The notes below the pieces were generated by a model. The model worked only from the letters and a program-made list of their open reading frames with translations. It was not told the origin of the DNA and made no database searches. This document shows positions 1 to 5,257 of a stretch of DNA of 5,380 nt, piece after piece (position 1 is the stretch's first letter; each line of letters begins with the position of its first letter). The position numbers and the translations under genes were made by a program. The stretch is taken from NCBI GenBank assembly GCA_945928585.1, contig CAMENQ010000177.1:1-5380 (forward strand). Direction: 5' to 3'. Source of the stretch: an uncultured Roseburia sp. (GTDB lineage: Bacteria > Bacillota > Clostridia > Lachnospirales > Lachnospiraceae).

Positions 1-1
1 T

Positions 2-1027
2 AAGGATGGAAGCGAATTTTTAAAGGTTTCTGACGAAGAATTGTCAGCACAGCTTCTTAACTTTATATTGTCAGATAAGGACAATGTTGTTATGAATGGA
101 AAAATAGCAGAAATAGTAAGACAGCTTCCAATGAGAATGACAAAAAATAAGTTTTATGAGCTTTTGGCAGAAGGCATAAAGGTATATAAGGGAAGTGAAA
201 TTTCAAGCGTTGAGGATTTTCTTTATATGCTAAAAACAACTGCCATGATAGAAGTTTCGCCATATACAGAGCTTTTATCTGAGGATGTAAGGCTTATTTA
301 TGATGAATTTATTAAAACCTCATTTGACAGTATTACAAAAGAAAAATATGATGACTTAAAATCAAAGTCTGATTTTGTTATATCGTATCTTATGAATTCA
401 ATAAATATGTATATGACAATGGGAGAACTGATAAATGACGTATATGTTATTCTTCTTTCAAAACCATATATTTTAAACGGTTCAGAGGATGAGGAGATAT
501 GTAAGGCAATATTAAAAAATGTAAGTAATATGTTTGATGAAAGCATATCAGATGAGGAATATGACAGAGTGGCAGAGAAATTTACAGACCTTGAGGGAAA
601 ACAGGAGTCACTTCATATGAAATTTTCTTCGTACGAGTACGTTACGGAGCATGCAAATAAAGAGTATGGTGATGTGATAAACGGACTTATGCTTGAAAGA
701 GAATATAACTCATTAGAGCATATTGCATCATTGGAGTCAGGGAGCATATTCGTTGAATTTAACGAAAAAAATACTGAGCCTGCAGATGAGTCATATATAA
801 TAAAGGCGACAGAAACTTTTATCGGACAGCTTAAGGGATTTTTCGGAAGCCATGAAAAAATTATAAACAGAGCTGTTATGGCTCATGTTTTATCAGGACT
901 TCCTGTATTTTTCAATAATGTAGATGAAATACAGAGCTATATAAAAACTGCACTTGGTCAGTGCAGTGATACAGCAGAAAAAGCAGCGGTCATAGAAATA
1001 ATGGAACAGCTGCAGGAGGAAATGTAA
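2..1027 (+). CDS. Unrecognised acidic, probably helical protein, 5'-partial at window edge
   Basis: The reading frame is open from base 2 to the TAA at 1025-1027, giving 341 residues with no in-frame stop before the left edge. The first visible residues are KDGSEFLKVSDEE. A TTG at 41 could be a start (328 aa), but no Shine-Dalgarno precedes it and similar coding sequence continues upstream, so I read the gene as truncated by the window. The protein is rich in Glu, Asp, Lys, Ile and Met, and looks mostly alpha-helical. It has no obvious membrane segment, signal peptide, Cys cluster or nucleotide-binding motif, which suggests a cytoplasmic protein. It ends in an acidic Gln/Glu-rich helix (MEQLQEEM). 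The gene lies 22 bases upstream of the next gene on the same strand with no terminator between, so co-transcription is likely. I do not recognise the family. That it is coding is well supported by length and codon use; its function is unknown. Confidence 0.8.
   Translation, partial: KDGSEFLKVSDEELSAQLLNFILSDKDNVVMNGKIAEIVRQLPMRMTKNKFYELLAEGIKVYKGSEISSVEDFLYMLKTTAMIEVSPYTELLSEDVRLIYDEFIKTSFDSITKEKYDDLKSKSDFVISYLMNSINMYMTMGELINDVYVILLSKPYILNGSEDEEICKAILKNVSNMFDESISDEEYDRVAEKFTDLEGKQESLHMKFSSYEYVTEHANKEYGDVINGLMLEREYNSLEHIASLESGSIFVEFNEKNTEPADESYIIKATETFIGQLKGFFGSHEKIINRAVMAHVLSGLPVFFNNVDEIQSYIKTALGQCSDTAEKAAVIEIMEQLQEEM
947..967. repeat. 8-bp inverted repeat (ACTGCACT, 5-base loop) near the 3' end of the first gene
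   Basis: ACTGCACT at 947-954 and AGTGCAGT at 960-967 are perfect reverse complements around the loop TGGTC. The repeat lies in coding sequence about 60 bases before the stop and is not followed by a T-run, so it is not an intrinsic terminator. A stem of this length can arise by chance in a few kilobases. Confidence 0.35.
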
Positions 1028-1049
1028 AAAAAGAAAGGTATAAACATAT

Positions 1050-1376
1050 ATGAAGTGGTGTAAAAATATGTATGTGACAGATTCTGTTGCAGACAAAAAA
1101 AGAAAAATACTTCATAAACTGAAGCTGTCAAAGCTTCAGTTTAATGTTTATGCCATAGTACTTCCTCTTTGTCCGGATGGTATAATGGAAATATATCCGT
1201 CTTATATATTCAGACAAAAAATATATAAAAAACAGCCAATTTACATTATAGGGCTTGCAGCTGACATAGAAGAAGCATACGAACTGGCAGGAAGGATAGC
1301 TTTGGACTGCTACAATAAAAATGGTGATTTTAATATAAAGAAATATATACATGAAAGGCAGGGTGACCTTTCATGA
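1050..1376 (+). CDS. Unrecognised 108-aa alpha/beta protein coupled to the DUF2953-gerW genes
   Basis: The start is ATG 1050, with AAAGG at 1034-1038 about 11 bases upstream; ATG 1068 is a later alternative with a poorer site. The TGA at 1374-1376 overlaps the next start in the form ATGA, a usual sign of translational coupling. The N-terminal 30 residues are very basic (KKRKILHKLKLSKL). A beta strand follows (VYAIVLPL), then a segment that looks like strand-helix (PIYIIGLAADIEEAYELAGRIALDCYN), and the end is GDFNIKKYIHER. There is no signal peptide or membrane helix. The pattern resembles small uncharacterised proteins I associate with Lachnospiraceae, but I cannot name a domain. Its position before DUF2953 and GerW hints at a role in the same sporulation-related unit, which is inference only. 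The coding sequence contains a striking hairpin at 1115-1143. Confidence 0.8.
   Translation: MKWCKNMYVTDSVADKKRKILHKLKLSKLQFNVYAIVLPLCPDGIMEIYPSYIFRQKIYKKQPIYIIGLAADIEEAYELAGRIALDCYNKNGDFNIKKYIHERQGDLS
1115..1143. repeat. Perfect 12-bp inverted repeat (stem-loop) inside the 108-aa gene
   Basis: TAAACTGAAGCT at 1115-1126 and AGCTTCAGTTTA at 1132-1143 are exact reverse complements separated by GTCAA. In RNA this would be a strong 12-bp, 5-loop hairpin beginning 65 bases after the start codon, over codons for about residues 22-32 (KLKLSKLQF). No U-tract follows on the plus strand. On the minus strand a T-rich stretch follows only after about seven bases, so it is not a standard terminator on either strand. 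It could be an mRNA processing, stability or attenuation element, or an inverted protein-binding site. Confidence 0.7.
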
Positions 1377-2395
1377 TGGTATTGAAAGTAATATTATCAG
1401 TGCTTTTGTTTATACTTAAGGTTATAGGCATTATTCTTCTTGCACTGTTAGGACTTCTGATTCTTATACTTTTAACGGTTCTTTTTGTTCCGGTAAGATA
1501 TAAGGCAGAGGGCAATATAAGCATAGGGGAAAATAATGCAGGAGAGATTAAAGCAGGCTTTAGCTGGCTGTTTCACATAATATCCATAAAAGTGTGGGTA
1601 AAGGAAAACAAACTGCAATATTACGGAAAACTTTTCGGAATAAAAATGATTGACAGTAATAATCCACGGCCGAAAAGAGAAAAGAAGAAAAAAAGAACCG
1701 GAAAAAAAGATACTGATAATGCAGAAAATTCAGAAAAAACAGAAAATACAGAAGGCACTGACAGTGGTACTGAACAGGTTAAAGGCGTACCGGAAACTGA
1801 AAATAAAGAGGAGACAACTTCTATAGAAGGAAAAGAAAAGCCAGAAAAAAATAATCAGAATGATATTCTGACTGAGAAATCTTCAGATACATCTGATGAA
1901 AATGAGGTTCTTTCAGATACAACTGATGAAAATGAGAACCCAAAAATACAAAGAATAAAGTTAAAATTCACAAAAATATGTGATAATATAAAGAATATGG
2001 ATGGCACAAGACAGTCGTATGTTGATTTTCTTACTGCAGAGGAATCAAGAACTGCCATCAGTCAATTAAAAATGCTGATAGTAAAAATACTAAAGCATAT
2101 AATGCCGGTAAGGCTGAAAGCTGATGTACGCTATGGTTTTACGGATCCGGCTGTTACAGGTCAGGTGTTTGGAGTTTTATGCATAATTTTAAACCGCTAT
2201 GGCGAAAAGATAATTATTAATCCGCAGTTTACGGATGTAGAAAAGACCTTTGTGTGCGGTAAATTCAAATGCAGAGGCAGAATAAGAGCAGCAGTATTGC
2301 TGGTTAATGCAATTAAAATATATAAAATAAAAAGATTAAAAGAATTTATAGCCTTCGCAAAGGGGAAAGGAAAGAAAAATGGCAGAGAACAATAA
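1373..2395 (+). CDS. DUF2953 (YtfI-like) membrane-anchored protein with long charged linker
   Basis: The 340-residue product starts at ATG 1373 (a second ATG follows at once), with AGGGTGA at 1360-1366 six bases upstream. Residues 5-40 form a long, very hydrophobic anchor (LLFILKVIGIILLALLGLL), probably a membrane segment with the rest of the protein on one face. Residues 41-95 hold the first conserved part (VPVRYKAEG, FSWLFHI, GKLFGI). Residues 97-192 are a Lys/Glu/Thr/Asn-rich disordered linker that starts with a poly-Lys patch and contains an in-frame repeat. Residues 215-312 carry the C-terminal DUF2953 features: YGFTDPAVTGQVFG near 254, INPQF near 282, and a GRIR segment. In Bacillus subtilis the DUF2953 protein YtfI is encoded beside YtfJ/GerW, and the same order occurs here. 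The biochemical role of DUF2953 is not known; a sporulation link is inferred from the neighbour. The linker is longer than I expect for the family. Confidence 0.85.
   Translation: MMVLKVILSVLLFILKVIGIILLALLGLLILILLTVLFVPVRYKAEGNISIGENNAGEIKAGFSWLFHIISIKVWVKENKLQYYGKLFGIKMIDSNNPRPKREKKKKRTGKKDTDNAENSEKTENTEGTDSGTEQVKGVPETENKEETTSIEGKEKPEKNNQNDILTEKSSDTSDENEVLSDTTDENENPKIQRIKLKFTKICDNIKNMDGTRQSYVDFLTAEESRTAISQLKMLIVKILKHIMPVRLKADVRYGFTDPAVTGQVFGVLCIILNRYGEKIIINPQFTDVEKTFVCGKFKCRGRIRAAVLLVNAIKIYKIKRLKEFIAFAKGKGKKNGREQ
1881..1936 (+). repeat. Two-copy 30-bp-period direct repeat in the DUF2953 linker
   Basis: The 26-base units at 1881-1906 and 1911-1936 differ at two positions and start 30 bases apart, so the repeat is a whole number of codons. 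It encodes SDTSDENE then SDTTDENE within the disordered acidic linker. This looks like a recent in-frame duplication by replication slippage. Confidence 0.75.
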
Positions 2396-2789
2396 GAATT
2401 TTGATGGAACAGTACAGTCTTTATTTACAGGTATGACAAACTTTATGACTACAAAAACAGTAGTAGGTGAAGCTATTCATATTGATGATACTATTATATT
2501 GCCTCTTGTTGATGTATCCTTTGGTATGGGTGCAGGAGCAAAAACAGGCTCAGGCAAGGACAGCAGTTCAGGCGGTATGGGAGGAAAAATATCTCCAAGT
2601 GCAGTACTTGTTATAAAGAACGGACAGAGTAAGCTTGTAAATATTAAAAATCAGGATATGGTTACAAAGATACTTGATATGGTTCCGGACCTTGTAGCTA
2701 AGTTTACAGATAAGAAAAATGAAGGAGATAATGAACTTTCAGACGAGGATATAATAGATGCGGCAAAAGCATCGGTTGAGGAAGAATAG
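2379..2789 (+). CDS. gerW: GerW/YtfJ family sporulation protein
   Basis: The 136-residue product starts at ATG 2379, with AAAGG at 2366-2370 eight bases upstream, and overlaps the end of the DUF2953 gene by 17 bases, which implies coupled translation. Residues 27-52 match the family core (TVVGEAIHIDDTIILPLVDVSFGMGAG): a VGE motif, a T-I-I-L-P strand and a V-S-F-G-x-G-A-G stretch. A Gly/Ser-rich loop at 56-69 and a second strand (SPSAVLVI, 72-79) follow. The C-terminal part is a predicted helix (MVTKILDMVPDLVAKFTDK) and an acidic tail. In B. subtilis GerW is made in the developing spore and is needed for normal L-alanine germination; its molecular activity is not established. The family occurs widely in spore-forming Clostridia, so the gene supports a spore-forming host. 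No catalytic residues or targeting signal are seen. Confidence 0.92.
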   Translation: MAENNKNFDGTVQSLFTGMTNFMTTKTVVGEAIHIDDTIILPLVDVSFGMGAGAKTGSGKDSSSGGMGGKISPSAVLVIKNGQSKLVNIKNQDMVTKILDMVPDLVAKFTDKKNEGDNELSDEDIIDAAKASVEEE

Positions 2790-2807
2790 AACTGCAAATC
2801 AGTCTAC

Positions 2808-2835
2808 TTTACGGAATTTTTCCATATAATAATAT
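2808..2835 (+). promoter_or_regulatory. Weak candidate promoter in the gerW-to-small-gene gap
   Basis: TTTACG at 2808-2813 and TAATAT at 2830-2835 are separated by 16 bases and lie about 25 bases before the start of the 45-aa gene. TATAAT at 2825-2830 is a better -10 match but is only 11 bases from the -35-like box. The 71-base gap (2790-2860) is very AT-rich, so such matches are expected by chance. No terminator hairpin and no riboswitch-sized structure is present in it. Confidence 0.25.
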
Positions 2836-2848
2836 AAAATCATAAAAT

Positions 2849-2853
2849 AGGGG
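2849..2853 (+). promoter_or_regulatory. Ribosome binding site of the 45-aa membrane protein
   Basis: AGGGG at 2849-2853 stands seven bases before ATG 2861. It is only one base from an in-frame ATG at 2855, so 2861 is the better start. This clear site is a main reason to accept the short gene as real. Confidence 0.6.
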
Positions 2854-2860
2854 AATGTAT

Positions 2861-2998
2861 ATGCGAAAGCTTTGTGGTTTTGTATTGTTTTGGATGGGAG
2901 TAGGAATGTTTGTAGGCCTGCATCTTGAATCGGGCTTTTGGATTATATGTCTAATTATAATTATGATGATAATAGGCTTTAATTTATTTTGTGATTGA
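2861..2998 (+). CDS. Small (45-aa) two-helix membrane protein
   Basis: ATG 2861 to TGA 2996-2998 encodes MRKLCGFVLFWMGVG then more hydrophobic sequence, ending GFNLFCD. Residues 5-20 and about 26-42 are two hydrophobic helices separated by a short polar turn (HLESG), so a membrane hairpin is likely. Cys residues sit at 5, 30 and 44. A good Shine-Dalgarno lies seven bases upstream. The last codons overlap a TTG that may start the next gene (TTGA, 2995-2998). The MRK-x-CG start and G-x-NLFC end resemble small uncharacterised proteins I recall from Clostridia, but that is memory and unverified. Function is unknown. Its place ahead of the methionine synthase reactivation gene may reflect shared transcription only. 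The gene is short enough to be missed by automatic annotation. Confidence 0.7.
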   Translation: MRKLCGFVLFWMGVGMFVGLHLESGFWIICLIIIMMIIGFNLFCD

Positions 2999-3696
2999 AA
3001 GAATATATAAATATGTTTGATGATATAACCCTTACAGAATTAAATAAGCAGGAAGGTGCCAGATATCTGGGGTATGGCAGCGAAAAACCCGATGATAGAA
3101 TTATGAAGCTGATTGACGAGTGTGAATCAGAAATAATAGCTGCTGCCAAACCAAGATATATATATAAGCTTTTTGATATAGAAACAACTGATGAAGGTGT
3201 GGTATTTTACGGAACAAACTTAATCCTTAAAGGCAGTTCCATTAAAGCGCATCTGACAGGCTGTAACAGGGCGGCTTGTATATGTGCCACCTTATCATCG
3301 GATATGGACAAGCTTATTAGGGTAACGCAGGTAAAGGATATGGCAAAGGCTGTCATAATGGACGCTTTTGCAGGTGTGGCTGTTGAACAGGTGTGTGATA
3401 AGATAGAGGAGCAGATAAAAGATATGCTTCCGGACAAATACTTAACCTACAGGTTTGGCATTGGCTACGGAGATTTGCCCCTGGAACAGATGGGAGAGTT
3501 TTTAGCCGTACTGGGTACATCAAAAACTATCGGTGTAACTGTTACGGGAGGTACTATGATGTCACCAACCAAATCAGTAGCATGTATAGTCGGAATAAGT
3601 GATAATCAGATTAAATCAAAAAAGAAGGGCTGCATAACCTGCAATATGCGGGAAAAATGTCAGTTCAGAGTGAAAGGTGAGCGCTGTGGATTTTAG
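2995..3696 (+). CDS. Stand-alone B12-dependent methionine synthase reactivation (AdoMet-binding) domain protein
   Basis: The product matches the C-terminal activation domain of MetH, encoded separately. That domain binds S-adenosylmethionine and, with an electron donor, remethylates inactive cob(II)alamin on methionine synthase. Visible family features are RYLGYG near residue 23, the helical KPRYIYKLFDIE segment, TGCNRAACICATLSSDMD near 88-105, AVIMDAFAGVAVEQVCD, and YRFGIGYGDLP at 152-162, where Arg153 lies in the position of the AdoMet-contacting R-x-x-x-GY segment of E. coli MetH. VTGGTMMSPTKSVACIVGIS follows. Length (233 aa) fits the split form known from Thermotoga maritima rather than the longer E. 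coli domain. The tail has Cys213, 216, 222 and 231, a possible metal site. The start may be TTG 2995 (four-base overlap, no good ribosome site) or ATG 3013 (227 aa). The end overlaps metH, its obvious partner. Confidence 0.9.
   Translation: MKEYINMFDDITLTELNKQEGARYLGYGSEKPDDRIMKLIDECESEIIAAAKPRYIYKLFDIETTDEGVVFYGTNLILKGSSIKAHLTGCNRAACICATLSSDMDKLIRVTQVKDMAKAVIMDAFAGVAVEQVCDKIEEQIKDMLPDKYLTYRFGIGYGDLPLEQMGEFLAVLGTSKTIGVTVTGGTMMSPTKSVACIVGISDNQIKSKKKGCITCNMREKCQFRVKGERCGF
3673..3680 (+). promoter_or_regulatory. Ribosome binding site deciding the metH start
   Basis: AAAGGTGA at 3673-3680 is followed by five bases and GTG 3686. The other in-frame starts fit less well: GTG 3677 lies inside this site, and ATG 3701 has only AGGG two bases upstream. 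The site lies in the end of the reactivation gene, so the two genes are probably translated in a coupled way. Confidence 0.55.
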
Positions 3697-5257
3697 GGAA
3701 ATGTTAAAGAATAAAGAATATATAGTACTTGACGGAGCCATGGGGACAATGCTTCAGGCAAGAGGTTTAAAACTTGGAGGCATACCGGAGGAGCTTAACA
3801 TAACAAATCCGGAAATGATAAAGGAAATACACAGACTTTATATAGAAGCAGGCTCACACATAATATATACAAATACCTTTGGAGGTAACGGATATAAGCT
3901 TTCTCATTCTGAATACAGTGTTGAGGAATTAGTTAAAACAGGTGTCAGACTTGCAAAGGAGGTTTGTCTCTCATATGAAAAGGATGGGCAAAGACCATTG
4001 ACAGCACTTGACATAGGGCCTATAGGCCAGCTTTTAGAGCCGACAGGCAGCCTTTCATTTGAGCAGGCTTATGACTATTATAAAGAAATGATAATAGCAG
4101 GCAGCGATGCTGATGTAGTAGTGTTAGAGACAATGACGGATCTTCTTGAGCTTAAGGCGGCAGTACTTGCAGTAAGGGAAAACAGTCACCTTCCATTAAT
4201 GTGTACAATGACCTTTGAGCAGAATCTCCGTACATTCACAGGAACAAGCGTAGAAAGTATGGCCGTAACACTTGAAAGCCTTGGTGTGGAGGCAATAGGC
4301 GTAAACTGCTCACTTGGGCCAAAAGAGCTTTATCCTGTAGTGGAAAAAATGAGCAGATACACAACACTTCCTCTTATTGTAAAGGCTAATGCAGGTCTTC
4401 CGGATCCTGTTACGAACACTTACAGCATAACACCGGAGAAATTTACGGAGTATATGCTTGATATGGCAAAATTTGGAGTCAGGATTTTCGGCGGCTGCTG
4501 CGGAACTGATGAAAAATTCATAGAAAAGCTTTCAGAAGGACTTAAAGGCTATAATTTTAAAGAAATTAAAAAAGAAAAAATTGAGCCTGCAGTATGCTCA
4601 CAGCTAAAGACAGTTTCCCTTACAGAGCCAAGGATAATTGGAGAAAGAATAAATCCTACAGGAAAGAAAAAATTTAAGGAAGCATTGTTAAACAATGATA
4701 TAGACTATATATTAAATCAGGCTATAGAACAGGTGGATGCAGGAGCAGAAATACTTGATGTCAATGTAGGACTGCCGGGTATAGATGAAAAGGCTATGAT
4801 GGTAAGAGTTATAAAAGAGCTGCAGTCTGTTGTAGACGTGCCTCTCCAGATAGATTCTACCATTCCTGAGGTTCTGGAAGCAGCACTCAGGGTTTATAAC
4901 GGAAAGCCTATAGTTAATTCCGTAAACGGTGAAGAAAAATCAATGAATACCATACTGCCTCTCATAAAGAAATATGGAGCATATGTAGTATGCCTTACAC
5001 TTGATGAGAATGGTATACCAAAAAAGGCAGAGGACAGGGTAGCAATAGCAGAAAAAATAATGGAAAGAGCATTATCATTAGGCATTCCTAAAGAAAATCT
5101 CATTATAGACTGTCTTACCCTTACAGCATCAGCAGAGCAGGATGGCGTTGTAGAAACATTGAAGGCAGTTGAAACAGTAACAAAAGAGCTTGGACTTAAA
5201 ACAGTTCTTGGGGTTTCAAACATATCCTTCGGACTTCCAAACAGAGAGCTTATTTAA
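3686..5257 (+). CDS. metH: Methionine synthase MetH, homocysteine and pterin domains; 3' end lost at a chimeric join
   Basis: This is cobalamin-dependent methionine synthase, which moves a methyl group from methyl-tetrahydrofolate via cobalamin to homocysteine. Numbering from GTG 3686, residues 10-285 are the homocysteine methyltransferase barrel: DGAMGT (Asp16), TNTFGGN, GPIGQLLEPTG, GVNCSLGP with zinc ligand Cys208, and GGCCGT with Cys271-Cys272. These positions match the zinc cysteines of Thermotoga MetH almost exactly. A Lys/Glu-rich linker leads to the pterin-binding barrel from about 313: GERINPTG (Gly319), DVNVG (Asp358, Asn360), QIDST (Asp390), NSVNGE (Asn411), then SNISFGLPNREL. The frame stops at codon 523. 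Family members with a separate activation domain are roughly 800 residues, so the barrel end, the cap and the cobalamin domain with its DxHxxG histidine are missing. The stop comes from a switch to unrelated sequence. GTG 3677 would add three residues. As written it could not bind cobalamin. Confidence 0.93.
   Translation: MDFREMLKNKEYIVLDGAMGTMLQARGLKLGGIPEELNITNPEMIKEIHRLYIEAGSHIIYTNTFGGNGYKLSHSEYSVEELVKTGVRLAKEVCLSYEKDGQRPLTALDIGPIGQLLEPTGSLSFEQAYDYYKEMIIAGSDADVVVLETMTDLLELKAAVLAVRENSHLPLMCTMTFEQNLRTFTGTSVESMAVTLESLGVEAIGVNCSLGPKELYPVVEKMSRYTTLPLIVKANAGLPDPVTNTYSITPEKFTEYMLDMAKFGVRIFGGCCGTDEKFIEKLSEGLKGYNFKEIKKEKIEPAVCSQLKTVSLTEPRIIGERINPTGKKKFKEALLNNDIDYILNQAIEQVDAGAEILDVNVGLPGIDEKAMMVRVIKELQSVVDVPLQIDSTIPEVLEAALRVYNGKPIVNSVNGEEKSMNTILPLIKKYGAYVVCLTLDENGIPKKAEDRVAIAEKIMERALSLGIPKENLIIDCLTLTASAEQDGVVETLKAVETVTKELGLKTVLGVSNISFGLPNRELI
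5239..5254. other. Sequence junction between metH and a yhbY-like gene
   Basis: Bases 5239-5254 read sensibly in both genes. In the metH frame they give NREL, part of the conserved LPNREL stretch. In the frame starting at 5239 they give KQRAY, typical of the first residues of YhbY proteins. Before this stretch only metH makes sense and after it only YhbY does. A shared stretch of about 15 bases at the point of change is what a chimeric assembly, an amplification chimera or a microhomology-mediated rearrangement would leave. No transposon end or target duplication is visible. Confidence 0.8.

Noticed and set aside
41..43. TTG at 41 as the true start of the first gene
   Set aside because: No ribosome site precedes it and the frame stays open to base 2 with similar composition, so the gene more likely begins outside the window.
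1014..1027. AGGAGG followed by ATG-TAA at the end of the first gene
   Set aside because: The spacing to that ATG is only two bases, and the motif lies 30 bases before the next start, too far to serve it. It encodes Gln-Glu-Glu codons of the first gene and is probably incidental.
1080..1143. Minus-strand intrinsic terminator made of the 12-bp hairpin and the upstream A-rich tract
   Set aside because: On the minus strand the T-rich stretch begins about seven bases after the stem and is interrupted, and no minus-strand gene ends there.
4017..4028. 12-base perfect palindrome GGCCTATAGGCC in metH
   Set aside because: It has no loop, encodes the conserved IGPIG stretch of the homocysteine domain, and has no sign of a regulatory role.
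4894..5223. Minus-strand open frame of about 109 codons opposite metH, and other minus-strand frames opposite the plus-strand genes
   Set aside because: They lie wholly opposite conserved or well-formed plus-strand genes and have no ribosome sites or family features.
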